From Sulfidibacterium sp964456625 (GTDB taxonomy: Bacteria; Bacteroidota; Bacteroidia; Bacteroidales; F082), in assembly GCA_964456625.1 (NCBI GenBank), contig CAYWBO010000060.1:1-15888 (forward strand): DNA of 15,888 nt. Direction: 5' to 3'. The notes under the pieces were generated by a model. That model had not been told where the DNA came from, searched no databases, and worked only from the letters and a program-made list of their open reading frames with translations. This document shows positions 6,466 to 14,895 of this stretch, in pieces. Position numbers and translations under genes: made by a program. How positions within the stretch are numbered: position 1 is the stretch's first letter; every line of letters begins with the position of its first letter.

Positions 6466-8691
6466 ATGAAAAAGCTCCGAAAAATTATCTACCTGTCTTT
6501 AATTGTCCTGCTTGTCTTGCCACAATATGCTGCGGCACAGCAAACGGAAAAAGAACAGCCGCAAAGACCTACCGTCGGACTCGTTCTCAGCGGCGGCGGA
6601 GCAAAAGGGTTTGCCTACGTCGGTTTACTGAAAGCCATTCAGAAAGCCGGACTGCACATCGATTACATCGGCGGAACCAGCATCGGAAGTATCATCGGCG
6701 GATTGTACGCACTGGGGTATTCGCCTGACAGCATTGGTCAGATCATCAGGGAACAAAACTGGGACCATGTCCTGCACGATGTCGTCGCCAGAAAATACAT
6801 TGCCTTTGAAGAAAAAGGCTATGCCGAAAACAGCATCGCCACACTGCCATTTAACGAACACAAAATCGAACTGAAATCCTCGCTGTATGAAGGACAAAAT
6901 ATCGACCTGCTGCTGAACCGGTACTTTACTGTGGGTTATAAAACAACGGACTTTTCAAAGCTCCCCACTCCTTTCATGTGCATGGCCACCAATATCCTGA
7001 ACGGGAAAGCCGTAACGCTGACAAGCGGCTATCTGCCGCGAGCCATCCGCGCCAGTATGTCCATTCCGATCTATTTTGCACCCGAACATTATCAGGGGAA
7101 GTACCTGGTGGACGGCGGGGTCATCGACAATTATCCGGCCAAACAGATGAAGGATATGGGTGTCGGGTTGATCGTAGGCCTGGATGTCCAGCATGGCCTG
7201 ACGAAAAACATCAACAAGCTGAATACGGTTCCCAAAGTGCTGCAGCAAATTACCAGCTATTACCGGGTGGCAGCCAACAAAGAAGGTTACAAAATCACCA
7301 ACCTCTACATCCCCGTCGACCTGAAATATGAGGTTATGGATTTCGACAAATACGATTCTATCATGGCTGTGGGTGACCGCACGGCACAAAAATATTACGG
7401 GAAGATCAAGGCCCTGGCCGATTCACTGAACAAGATAAAATACGAGCCCGTCAGGGTTCACAACACCGTCCCGCTGGATTCTGTCCGTATTTCGGAAGTC
7501 CACTACCAAGGCTACAAAGAAATTCCTTTGCGGTTTCTTGAAAAATATTTCAATAAATATCGCAACACAACGATGCGCATTCACGAACTGGAACGCACCA
7601 TCGATCAGGTTTACGGCACCAAGTATTTTACCCACGTTTCTTATGAACTGCAGCCCAAAGGAGCGCGCACCGACCTGCTCATCAAAGTCAAGGAAGCCAG
7701 CCCCGGGTCGTTGGGGGCCGCTCTGCATTTCGACTCGGATTATCAGGGCAGCATTCTACTGAATATGGTGCTGCGAAATAAGCTGGGAAAAGGTTCCAAG
7801 CTGTTTGCCCAGACCATCCTGGGCAGCAACCCTAGATTTAGAGCCCTGTATCTGATCAACAAAGGAGCCAAGATCGGGCTGGGGACGAGTATCGATTTTT
7901 ACGCGCTCAACTTCAACCTGTACCATAATGATGTCAAACAAACCGACTATCAGTTTATTAATTTTTCGGGTTCTGCTTTCATCAATGCAACAGTAAAGAA
8001 TATCTTCAACTTCCGCTCCGGCTTCGAATTCGAACGTTTCCGCGTAGAACAAACCGAACTTACTGAAACCACCGCACCAGGTTCAGACCAAATCTCCAGT
8101 TACGGTAATCTGTTCTTTGAGTTTAACGCCGACACATACGACAAGGCTTATTTCCCCACCAAAGGATTCAGAGCGGAATTAAATTTCAGATACCGTCTGA
8201 ATTTCGCCACCGAACAAAATGAATCGGCGTTTTCAAGCGCACCGTTCCTCTACCTGAACTACAATCAGAACATAAAACTTAGTGACCGTTGGGTTTTCAG
8301 TACCGGATTATTTGGAGGGGCAACGCTTGGACTGATCGCACCTCCGCTGCAAAATCAATTCTTCCTCGGCGGGCAAAATCCCGACAACTACATGCACAGC
8401 TTTGTCCCCTTTACAGGATTACGTTTTGTGCAGAAAGCCGGGAACAACCTGGCTGTGTTGCGCGGTCGCTTGCGGTACACCCTGATGAAAAAATTCTACC
8501 TAACCGGAGCCGCCGATTTGGGCGAAATCAGTAATCACTTCTCCGATCCGTTACAAACTTCCGGACTGATCATAGGTTACGGCCTGACGCTGAGTTATGA
8601 CAGTTTTATCGGGCCCGTGCAGCTTTCGCTGATGAACTCCAACCAGCCGGCAAAGGCTTTCGTTTATTTCAATCTGGGGTACTGGTTCTGA
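6466..8691 (+). CDS. Patatin-like phospholipase with POTRA and outer-membrane barrel
   Basis: A 741-residue secreted protein with three parts. Residues 1-24 are a signal peptide ending AAA-Q. Residues about 35-240 form a patatin lipase domain. Its oxyanion motif is SGGGAKG (42-48), its nucleophile Ser72 lies in GGTSIGS, and its catalytic Asp216 lies in VDGGVIDNYP. Residues about 339-411 look like a POTRA domain (VRISEVHYQGY through DLLIKVKEAS). From about 415 to the end the sequence has alternating beta-strand character and ends in FNLGYWF, an aromatic terminus expected for an Omp85-type barrel. The arrangement matches the PlpD-like, type Vd secretion architecture and is common in Bacteroidota. 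All catalytic residues are intact, so phospholipase A activity at or beyond the outer membrane is likely; the natural lipid target is not known. A likely promoter sits 80 bases upstream. Confidence 0.9.
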   Translation: MKKLRKIIYLSLIVLLVLPQYAAAQQTEKEQPQRPTVGLVLSGGGAKGFAYVGLLKAIQKAGLHIDYIGGTSIGSIIGGLYALGYSPDSIGQIIREQNWDHVLHDVVARKYIAFEEKGYAENSIATLPFNEHKIELKSSLYEGQNIDLLLNRYFTVGYKTTDFSKLPTPFMCMATNILNGKAVTLTSGYLPRAIRASMSIPIYFAPEHYQGKYLVDGGVIDNYPAKQMKDMGVGLIVGLDVQHGLTKNINKLNTVPKVLQQITSYYRVAANKEGYKITNLYIPVDLKYEVMDFDKYDSIMAVGDRTAQKYYGKIKALADSLNKIKYEPVRVHNTVPLDSVRISEVHYQGYKEIPLRFLEKYFNKYRNTTMRIHELERTIDQVYGTKYFTHVSYELQPKGARTDLLIKVKEASPGSLGAALHFDSDYQGSILLNMVLRNKLGKGSKLFAQTILGSNPRFRALYLINKGAKIGLGTSIDFYALNFNLYHNDVKQTDYQFINFSGSAFINATVKNIFNFRSGFEFERFRVEQTELTETTAPGSDQISSYGNLFFEFNADTYDKAYFPTKGFRAELNFRYRLNFATEQNESAFSSAPFLYLNYNQNIKLSDRWVFSTGLFGGATLGLIAPPLQNQFFLGGQNPDNYMHSFVPFTGLRFVQKAGNNLAVLRGRLRYTLMKKFYLTGAADLGEISNHFSDPLQTSGLIIGYGLTLSYDSFIGPVQLSLMNSNQPAKAFVYFNLGYWF

Positions 8692-8738
8692 CAGACTACG
8701 CCGTCACCGCAACCTATCAGTTTAAAATTATCATTTTT

Positions 8739-8759
8739 CGGGGACAAAATGTCACCCCG
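8739..8759 (+). terminator. Weak hairpin after the patatin gene
   Basis: CGGGGAC (8739-8745) pairs with GTC-A-CCCCG (8751-8759), with one bulged A and a 5-base loop. It lies 47 bases after the stop codon. No T-run follows, so it is at best a weak or factor-assisted terminator. Confidence 0.3.
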
Positions 8760-8776
8760 GTGCACATGGCACAGGG

Positions 8777-8808
8777 TTTGATTTAGCGTGTTTCGCAAAA
8801 TATAGTTG
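8777..8808 (+). promoter_or_regulatory. htpG: Predicted promoter of htpG
   Basis: TTTG at 8777-8780 and TATAGTTG at 8801-8808 (one mismatch to TAnnTTTG) are 20 bases apart, which fits the housekeeping promoter of this phylum. The start codon follows 20 bases later, so the leader would be very short. I see no CIRCE inverted repeat. Confidence 0.55.
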
Positions 8809-8828
8809 AATCATAAAACCGAAAAAAT

Positions 8829-10739
8829 ATGGCAACAAAAGGGAAGATTGGAATTCAGACAGAAAATATTTTTCCAATCATCAAGAAGTTTCTTTACTCA
8901 GATCATGAAATCTTTTTACGAGAGTTGGTCTCCAACGCAGTGGATGCTACGCAGAAGCTGAAAACCCTGGCATCGCTGGGAAAATTCAAAGAAGATTTGG
9001 GCGACCTGACCATCCACATCGAAGTGGACAAAAAAGCCAAAACTCTTACGGTAAAAGACCGCGGCATCGGTATGACGACCGACGAGATGAACAAATACAT
9101 CAACGAGATCGCACTTTCCAGTGCGGAAGAATTTGTGAAGAAATTCAAAACCAAGACCGAAGCTGAAAAAAATGCCATCATCGGCCACTTCGGATTGGGG
9201 TTCTATTCTTCTTTCATGGTTTCAGAGAAAGTGGAAATCGTTTCCAAAACCTACAAAAAAGGAGGCCAGACCAAAGCCGTCCGTTGGGAATGCGACGGAA
9301 GTCCGGAATATGAAATGGAAGAAGTCGACAGAATAGAACGCGGCACTGACATCATTCTGCACATTGACAAAGACAATGTTGAGTTTTTGGAAGAATACCG
9401 CATCAACGAGCTGCTGAACAAATACTGCAAATTCCTGCCGGTGCCCATCCAGTTCGGAACAGAAACTATTCACGAACCCATCGAAGGGGAAAAAGACGAA
9501 AAGGGAAATCAAAAAACAAAAGAGGTCACGCGCCCCAAGGTCATCAACAACACCAACCCGTTGTGGAAAAAAGCACCCACGGAAGCTACCGATGAAGAAT
9601 ACAAAGCCTTTTACAGGGAACTCTATCCCTACACTTTTGAAGAACCCCTGTTCCACATCCATCTGAATGTGGACTATCCTTTCAACCTGACCGGGATTTT
9701 GTATTTCCCGAAAGTGAAAAAGGATTACGAGATGCAACGGAACAAAATCCAGCTATACAGCAACCAGGTTTTTGTGACCGATTCGGTAGAAGGCATTGTT
9801 CCTGAATTCCTGACACTGCTGCACGGCGTGATCGACTCACCGGATATCCCGTTGAACGTGAGCCGTTCCTATCTGCAAAGTGATCAGAACGTGAAAAAGA
9901 TCTCCAGCTACATCACACGGAAAGTGGCCGACAAGCTGAGCGAACTCTTCAAAAACGACCGGAAGTCCTTCGAAGAAAAATGGAGCGATATCAAGATCTT
10001 CATCGAATACGGTATGATCTCCGAGCCAAAATTCGCCGAAAAGGCGGAAAAATTCACCTTGCTCAAAAATACCGAAGACAAGTACTTTACGTTTGAAGAA
10101 TACAAACAGCATGTGGAGAAGACGCAGACCAATAAAGACAAGAAACTGGTCTACCTCTATGCTTCCAATAAGGATGAACAGTACAGTTACATCCAGGCTG
10201 CTACCGACCGCGGCTATGATGTACTGGTAATGGACGGTGTGCTGGATCCGCATTTTATCAATTCGCTGGAGCAAAAATTCACCGACACCACCTTTGCCCG
10301 TGTCGACTCCAACACCATCGATAAACTGATCGAGAAGGAAGAGGAAGCTCCGTCCAAGTTGGATGAAAAAGAGAAAGAGCAGTTGAAAACCGTCTTCGAA
10401 AGATGCATCGACAAGACGCATTTTGAAGTGACGTTCGAAAATCTCAGCGAAAGCGACATGCCTGTTACTGTGACACAAAATGAGTTTATGCGCCGGATGA
10501 AAGACATGGAAGCCATCGGGGGAAGCCCCATGATGGGATTGGGCGGCCTGCCGGATTCGTACACACTGGTCATCAATGCCAACCATCCGCTGATGGGAAA
10601 GATCCTGGGAACGAAAGAAGAAAAAGACCAGGATGAGATCGCCAAACAGATCTATGATCTTGCACGGCTTTCCAAAAACCTGTTGAAAGGAAAAGAGTTG
10701 GATGATTTCGTAAGACGCAGCGTGCATATCGTTGAATAA
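8829..10739 (+). CDS. htpG: Molecular chaperone HtpG (Hsp90)
   Basis: Cytoplasmic, ATP-driven dimeric Hsp90 chaperone of 636 residues, close to the normal length. The N-terminal GHKL ATP site is complete. FLRELVSNAVDA carries catalytic Glu32 and Asn36; DRGIGM has Asp77; GHFGLGFYSSFM at 119-130 forms the lid region. The middle domain contains PLNVSRSYLQ, whose arginine corresponds to the ATP-contacting arginine of E. coli HtpG. A charged insert of about 20 residues (GEKDEKGNQKTKE, near residue 220) lies before NPLWKKAP. The C-terminus ends SVHIVE, without the eukaryotic MEEVD tail, as expected for bacteria. The ATG at 8829 follows an A-rich leader and is the first possible start matching homologues. 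The gene appears to be monocistronic, with its own promoter before it and a hairpin terminator after it. Confidence 0.97.
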   Translation: MATKGKIGIQTENIFPIIKKFLYSDHEIFLRELVSNAVDATQKLKTLASLGKFKEDLGDLTIHIEVDKKAKTLTVKDRGIGMTTDEMNKYINEIALSSAEEFVKKFKTKTEAEKNAIIGHFGLGFYSSFMVSEKVEIVSKTYKKGGQTKAVRWECDGSPEYEMEEVDRIERGTDIILHIDKDNVEFLEEYRINELLNKYCKFLPVPIQFGTETIHEPIEGEKDEKGNQKTKEVTRPKVINNTNPLWKKAPTEATDEEYKAFYRELYPYTFEEPLFHIHLNVDYPFNLTGILYFPKVKKDYEMQRNKIQLYSNQVFVTDSVEGIVPEFLTLLHGVIDSPDIPLNVSRSYLQSDQNVKKISSYITRKVADKLSELFKNDRKSFEEKWSDIKIFIEYGMISEPKFAEKAEKFTLLKNTEDKYFTFEEYKQHVEKTQTNKDKKLVYLYASNKDEQYSYIQAATDRGYDVLVMDGVLDPHFINSLEQKFTDTTFARVDSNTIDKLIEKEEEAPSKLDEKEKEQLKTVFERCIDKTHFEVTFENLSESDMPVTVTQNEFMRRMKDMEAIGGSPMMGLGGLPDSYTLVINANHPLMGKILGTKEEKDQDEIAKQIYDLARLSKNLLKGKELDDFVRRSVHIVE

Positions 10740-10749
10740 TCCGAGGATT

Positions 10750-10797
10750 AAAACGTTTGTGAAGCATCCGAAAATACTTTCCGGATGCTTCCGTTTT
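10750..10797 (+). terminator. htpG: Hairpin terminator of htpG
   Basis: GAAGCATCCG (10761-10770) pairs perfectly with CGGATGCTTC (10782-10791) around an 11-base loop. An outer AAAACG/CGTTTT pairing extends the stem past a small bulge. It lies 22 bases after the htpG stop. The T-run downstream is only four bases and belongs to the outer pairing, so efficiency is uncertain, but position and stem strength favour a terminator. Confidence 0.65.
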
Positions 10798-10876
10798 CAC
10801 CTTCGGGAGAAGCAATATTTGTCTTAATTTCGAAGAACAGTAAATTTTAATTTAATTTAGCTTTAAATCACAAATA

Positions 10877-11467
10877 ATGAAAAAATCCTGGATTGTCATT
10901 ATCGTAGTAGTACTGGTAGTATTCCTGTTCTACGGCTGGATCAAAAACTCATATAACACTTTTGTTACCAAATCGCAGGCTGTCAGCGCCCAGTGGTCAC
11001 AAGTTGAAAATGTTTATCAGCGTCGCGCTGACCTGATCCCCAACCTCGTAAATACTGTGAAAGGCTATGCCACACACGAAAAAGAAACACTGGAAGGCGT
11101 CGTGCAGGCCCGTGCTAAAGCCACCTCTGTAAACATCGACGCTAAAAACCTCACCCCGCAGGCATTGCAAAACTTTCAGGCTGCACAGAGCGGATTATCG
11201 CAGGCTTTATCTCGTCTGATGGTGGTTGTGGAACGTTATCCCGATCTGAAAGCCAACCAGAATTTCCTGGAACTGCAGGCACAGCTCGAAGGTACTGAAA
11301 ACCGCATTGCTACGGAAAGAAGACGCTTTAACGATGTAACGCAGGACTACAACACCTATATCAGTCTGTTCCCGAAAAATATCCTTGCAAGCATGTTTAA
11401 CTTCAAGGAAAAACCATATTTCAAGGCCGCAGCAGGCGCCCAAAAGGCCCCTGAGGTCAAATTTTAA
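10877..11467 (+). CDS. lemA: LemA family protein
   Basis: A 196-residue membrane-anchored protein. It starts with a short basic MKK and one transmembrane helix (about residues 5-21), then an outward-facing helical domain with the LemA hallmark NSYNTFVTKSQAVSAQWSQV, the segment YQRRADLIPNLVNTVKGY (about 48-65), and FNDVTQDYNTYISLFP near the end. Length and pattern fit the family, whose biochemical role is not settled. It is the first gene of a compact group with two TPM-domain genes, 15 bases before the next start. LemA and TPM/YgcG genes are often neighbours in bacteria, so the three products probably work together at the cell envelope. The start codon follows an A/T-rich leader without a Shine-Dalgarno sequence. 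Confidence 0.93.
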   Translation: MKKSWIVIIVVVLVVFLFYGWIKNSYNTFVTKSQAVSAQWSQVENVYQRRADLIPNLVNTVKGYATHEKETLEGVVQARAKATSVNIDAKNLTPQALQNFQAAQSGLSQALSRLMVVVERYPDLKANQNFLELQAQLEGTENRIATERRRFNDVTQDYNTYISLFPKNILASMFNFKEKPYFKAAAGAQKAPEVKF

Positions 11468-11482
11468 TTAAACCGTTATATC

Positions 11483-11926
11483 ATGAGCCCATCAGCAAGA
11501 AGGTTTTTCTCTACCGAAGATCAGGAAAAAATTGTCAATGCAATCCTTAACGCGGAGTTGGATACCTCGGGGGAGATCAGGGTTCATATTGAGACTTATT
11601 GCAAATCAGACGTGCTGGATCGCGCCGCTTTTCTGTTCAAAAAACTGAAAATGGATAAGACGGAACTGCGCAACGGCGTGTTGTTTTATGTGGCGGTAAA
11701 AAGCCGGAAGTTTGCGATCCTCGGCGATGCCGGCATCAACAAAGCCGTCCCGGAAAATTTCTGGGATGACATCAAAGAGATGATGGGAAAGAAATTCAGT
11801 GAAAACCAATTCACCGAAGGACTGACCGCGGGCATCCTGGAAGCCGGTAAGCATCTCAAAAAACATTTCCCCCACCATTCTGATGACATTAACGAGTTGC
11901 CCGATGAGATTTCATTCGACCGGTAA
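11483..11926 (+). CDS. TPM-domain protein, soluble, single domain
   Basis: A 147-residue protein of the TPM (TLP18.3/Psb32/MOLO-1) fold. The recognisable order is FFSTEDQEKIVNAI at the start, SGEIRVHIE (about residues 29-37), NGVLFYVAVKSRKFAILGDAGINKAVP (about 64-90) and a helical end with TAGILEAGKHLKKHFP. There is no signal peptide or membrane helix, unlike its downstream neighbour, so it is predicted to stay in the cytoplasm unless membrane-associated through LemA. Some TPM proteins have been reported as phosphatases, but I see no independent proof of activity here. It sits 15 bases after lemA and 16 bases before the next gene, implying one transcript. A paralogous TPM domain follows, so this pair probably arose from an old duplication. 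Confidence 0.85.
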   Translation: MSPSARRFFSTEDQEKIVNAILNAELDTSGEIRVHIETYCKSDVLDRAAFLFKKLKMDKTELRNGVLFYVAVKSRKFAILGDAGINKAVPENFWDDIKEMMGKKFSENQFTEGLTAGILEAGKHLKKHFPHHSDDINELPDEISFDR

Positions 11927-11942
11927 CGAAAGAAAAAAACAG

Positions 11943-12770
11943 ATGACTTTTAAAAGAAATCAAATACTCTGGCTTCTGATAGGATTTCTGTTCCTGTTCC
12001 AGACGCCATTGATGGCTTCGGATATTCCTGCCAGACCCAATCCTCCCAGGCTCGTTAACGACCTGGCCGGGATCCTGACACAGGGAGAGGTCAACGCGCT
12101 GGAGTATAAACTACGATATTTCAACGATACCACGTCTAATCAGATCGTGGTGGTCACCGTCAGCACGCTGAACGGCCTGCAACCTTACGAATTTGCCACG
12201 AAGCTCGGTGAACAGTGGGGCGTGGGACAGAAAAAGTTCGACAACGGCGTGGTAGTCCTCATCAAGCCCAAGACAGCGGAAAGCCGCGGGCAGGCATTTA
12301 TCGCCACCGGGTACGGACTCGAAGGGGCCCTTCCGGACGCCACCTGTAAAAACATCGTCTCGAATGAAATGATTCCCTCCTTCCGGAACGGAGATTATTA
12401 CGGTGGTATTACCAAGGCTGTGAATGTGGTGATGCAGATAGCCTCGGGCGAGATCAGCGCCAAAGGCTACAACAAAATGCACCCCAACACGCCCCCGTTG
12501 GCAGGGCTGGTGCCTTTCCTGGCCATCTTCCTGATTTATCTTCTGATGCGCGCCAGCAAAGCCCACTCCTATGGGGTGGGAAGAAACGGCGGTTCCTCCA
12601 TCTGGACGGCCATCTTTTTGGGCAGCCTGCTGGGCGGCGGAGGCGGCGGTAGCCGCGGAGGCGGTTTTGGCGGAGGCGGCGGATTTGGCGGCGGCGGAGG
12701 CTTCGGAGGAGGTTTCGGTGGTTTTGGCGGCGGCGGATTTGGCGGCGGCGGTGCCGGCGGGAGCTGGTAA
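11943..12770 (+). CDS. Secreted TPM-domain protein of YgcG type with glycine-rich tail
   Basis: A 275-residue envelope protein. An earlier in-frame ATG at 11883 would overlap the previous gene by 44 bases and put 20 polar residues before the export signal, so I chose the ATG at 11943. The signal peptide spans about residues 1-25 (hydrophobic LWLLIGFLFLF, cleavage after LMA). A TPM domain covers about 35-175, with FDNGVVVLI and the family motif ATGYGLEGALPDA (121-133). A membrane helix lies at about 188-202 and a second hydrophobic patch at 219-230. The last 45 residues are almost all Gly with Phe and end AGGSW, the standard end of this family. The gene closes the lemA group. Its exact job is unknown; involvement in envelope maintenance together with LemA is an inference. 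Confidence 0.9.
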   Translation: MTFKRNQILWLLIGFLFLFQTPLMASDIPARPNPPRLVNDLAGILTQGEVNALEYKLRYFNDTTSNQIVVVTVSTLNGLQPYEFATKLGEQWGVGQKKFDNGVVVLIKPKTAESRGQAFIATGYGLEGALPDATCKNIVSNEMIPSFRNGDYYGGITKAVNVVMQIASGEISAKGYNKMHPNTPPLAGLVPFLAIFLIYLLMRASKAHSYGVGRNGGSSIWTAIFLGSLLGGGGGGSRGGGFGGGGGFGGGGGFGGGFGGFGGGGFGGGGAGGSW

Positions 12771-12780
12771 GGTTTAAACC
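12771..12780. repeat. GGTTTAAACC palindrome after the TPM gene
   Basis: A perfect 10-base palindrome begins directly after the stop codon of the glycine-rich TPM gene and precedes a strong GC hairpin. No function is evident. Confidence 0.3.
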
Positions 12781-12783
12781 GGT

Positions 12784-12805
12784 TGTCCCCCTCTGGAGGG
12801 GGACA
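12784..12805 (+). terminator. GC-rich hairpin ending the lemA-TPM group
   Basis: TGTCCCCC (12784-12791) pairs with GGGGGACA (12798-12805). A T-A pair closes a CTGG tetraloop, giving a 9-pair stem 13 bases after the stop codon. The downstream stretch is CTTCAAATTCC and lacks a clean T-run, so it may act as a transcript end stabiliser or a dispersed palindromic repeat rather than a classical terminator. Confidence 0.5.
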
Positions 12806-12916
12806 CTTCAAATTCCTTCTTATTGCAGGCGTTACCTGTCAATAACAGATCATATTATAAACGCAGAATTTCCATTGTTAAAACCGTTATTTTCATTTAC
12901 ATTTCAGAAAAAATCT

Positions 12917-12924
12917 TACCTTTG
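12917..12924 (+). promoter_or_regulatory. thrS: Predicted -7 promoter element of the thrS operon
   Basis: TACCTTTG is an exact TAnnTTTG match, 30 bases before the thrS ATG, which would give a leader of about 24 bases. Upstream there is only an A/T-rich TTTA near the expected -33 position. The short leader leaves no room for an attenuator or T-box. Confidence 0.6.
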
Positions 12925-12954
12925 CACCCAATTTTTTGATATCTATCCTGTAGC

Positions 12955-14886
12955 ATGATAAACGTAACATTGCCAGACGGTTCAACAAAGCAGATCAACA
13001 AAGGGACCACTGCGTTAGATTTAGCAAAGCAAATCAGCGAGGGCCTTGCCCGCAACGTGCTTTCCGCTAAAGTAAACGGAAAAGTGGTTGACGCCACCCG
13101 CCCCATTAACGAAGACGCTGACGTTCAGCTTCTGACATGGAACGATGTGGATGGAAAAGCGACCATGTGGCACTCCTCTGCCCACCTGATGGCGGAAGCA
13201 GTTGAGCTGCTGTATCCCGGCGTGAAATTCGGCATAGGACCGGATATCGAAAACGGATTTTACTACGATATCGATTTTGGAAGCTATGAGATCTCCGACA
13301 AGGACTTCCCCAGGATCGAAAAGAAAATGCTGGAACTGGCCCGCGAAAAACAGCACTATGTCCGCAAGGAAGTATCGAAAAAAGACGCTGAAAAATATTT
13401 CTCCACCAAAGGCGACGAATATAAGCTGGAGCTGATCGACGGCCTGACCGACGGAGAGATCACTTTTTACGAAAGCGGTCATTTTACCGATCTGTGCCGC
13501 GGACCGCACATCCCGGATACAGGTTTCATTAAAGCGGTGAAACTTACCAAGCTGGCCGGTGCTTACTGGAAAGGCGATGAAAAACGCAAACAGCTGACCC
13601 GTATCTACGGTATCACCTTCCCGAAACAGAAAGAACTGACCGAATACCTCGAATTGCTCGAGGAAGCCAAGAAACGCGACCATCGTGTTTTGGGCAAAGA
13701 ACTGGAACTGTTTACCTTTTCCCAGAACGTAGGCTTGGGCCTCCCCTTGTGGTTGCCCAAAGGCGCCGAGCTCAGGGAAAGGCTGGAACAATACCTGAAA
13801 AAAGTGCAGAAACGCGCCGGTTACAGCCCGGTGATCACCCCGCACATCGGGAACGTGAACCTGTATAAGACTTCAGGCCATTATCAGAAATACGGAGAAG
13901 AATCCTTCCGGCCCATCAAGACGCCGGTCGAAGGCGAAGAATTCTTCCTGAAACCCATGAACTGTCCGCATCACTGCGAAATATATAAATCGAGCCCGCA
14001 CTCCTATAAAGAGCTGCCGCTGCGTTATGCCGAGTTCGGCACCGTATATCGTTACGAACAAAGCGGCGAGTTGCACGGCCTGACCCGTGTGCGTGGATTT
14101 ACTCAGGATGATGCACACATTTTCTGTACTCCCGATCAGATCAAAAACGAATTCAACGGGGTAATCGACATCATTCAGCAGATCTTCAAGGCGCTGAATT
14201 TTAACGATGTTATCATTCAGATCTCGCTGCGCGATCCTGACAATCTGGAAAAATACATCGGATCGGACGAAAACTGGGAAAAAGCCGAAAACGCCATCAA
14301 GGAAGTAGCCGAAGAGCGCGGGCTGAATGCCGTGATCGAATACGGCGAAGCCGCTTTCTACGGACCGAAGATGGACTTCATGGTACGCGACGCGCTGGGC
14401 CGTAAATGGCAGCTGGGAACCATCCAGGTAGATTACAATCTGCCCGAAAGGTTCGACCTGACATACATCGGGGCCGACAACGAAAAGCACCGTCCTGTGA
14501 TGATCCACCGGGCTCCTTTCGGTTCCATGGAACGTTTTGTAGCCGTGCTTATCGAGCACTGCGCCGGGAACTTCCCGCTGTGGCTCACCCCCACACAGGC
14601 TATTATTCTGCCTATCAGTGAAAAATATCAGGAGTATGCTGAAAAAGTTTTAACTTTGCTGAAAAATTCTGACATTCGCGCCCAGGTTGACGATCGCAGT
14701 GAAAAGACAGGAAGAAAGATCCGCGACGCGGAGATGAAGAAGATTCCTTTCATGCTGATTGTCGGGGAGAAAGAAGAAACCGACGGATCGGTATCGGTTC
14801 GTAAACATGGAGAAGGAGATCTGGGATCCATGGCAGTAAAGGATTTTATACAGTTAGTAGAAAAAAATGTAGATAACCTTATTTAG
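12955..14886 (+). CDS. thrS: Threonyl-tRNA synthetase
   Basis: Charges tRNA-Thr with threonine in the cytoplasm. The 643-residue protein has the full bacterial architecture. An N-terminal TGS domain (about 1-62) is followed by the editing domain with HSSAH (His73, His77) and CRGPH (Cys181, His185), which clears mischarged serine. The class II catalytic core (about 245-540) has zinc ligands Cys337 in MNCPHHCEIY, His388 in TQDDAH and His518 in MIHRAPFGSMERF; motif 2 is RYEQSGELHGLTRVRGF. The C-terminal anticodon-binding domain runs from about 545 to the end. No key residue is missing. It is the first gene of a thrS-infC-rpmI-rplT operon, with 25 bases before infC. The ATG at 12955 matches the family N-terminus (MINVTLPDGS) and no Shine-Dalgarno sequence precedes it. 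Confidence 0.98.
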   Translation: MINVTLPDGSTKQINKGTTALDLAKQISEGLARNVLSAKVNGKVVDATRPINEDADVQLLTWNDVDGKATMWHSSAHLMAEAVELLYPGVKFGIGPDIENGFYYDIDFGSYEISDKDFPRIEKKMLELAREKQHYVRKEVSKKDAEKYFSTKGDEYKLELIDGLTDGEITFYESGHFTDLCRGPHIPDTGFIKAVKLTKLAGAYWKGDEKRKQLTRIYGITFPKQKELTEYLELLEEAKKRDHRVLGKELELFTFSQNVGLGLPLWLPKGAELRERLEQYLKKVQKRAGYSPVITPHIGNVNLYKTSGHYQKYGEESFRPIKTPVEGEEFFLKPMNCPHHCEIYKSSPHSYKELPLRYAEFGTVYRYEQSGELHGLTRVRGFTQDDAHIFCTPDQIKNEFNGVIDIIQQIFKALNFNDVIIQISLRDPDNLEKYIGSDENWEKAENAIKEVAEERGLNAVIEYGEAAFYGPKMDFMVRDALGRKWQLGTIQVDYNLPERFDLTYIGADNEKHRPVMIHRAPFGSMERFVAVLIEHCAGNFPLWLTPTQAIILPISEKYQEYAEKVLTLLKNSDIRAQVDDRSEKTGRKIRDAEMKKIPFMLIVGEKEETDGSVSVRKHGEGDLGSMAVKDFIQLVEKNVDNLI

Positions 14887-14895
14887 TCACTAATT

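Noticed and set aside
8692..8828. CIRCE-type heat-shock operator before htpG
   Set aside because: No TTAGCACTC-type inverted repeat is present; only a housekeeping-like promoter is visible.
9837..10727. 296-codon open frame antisense to htpG
   Set aside because: It is a codon-bias shadow of htpG; the product has no domain logic (runs of Phe and Leu opposite Lys/Glu codons) and htpG is unmistakable.
11883..11942. ATG at 11883 as the start of the glycine-rich TPM protein
   Set aside because: It would overlap the previous gene by 44 bases and place 20 polar residues before an otherwise standard signal peptide beginning at 11943.
12569..12811. Polyproline minus-strand frame
   Set aside because: It is simply the complement of the glycine-rich tail of the TPM protein.
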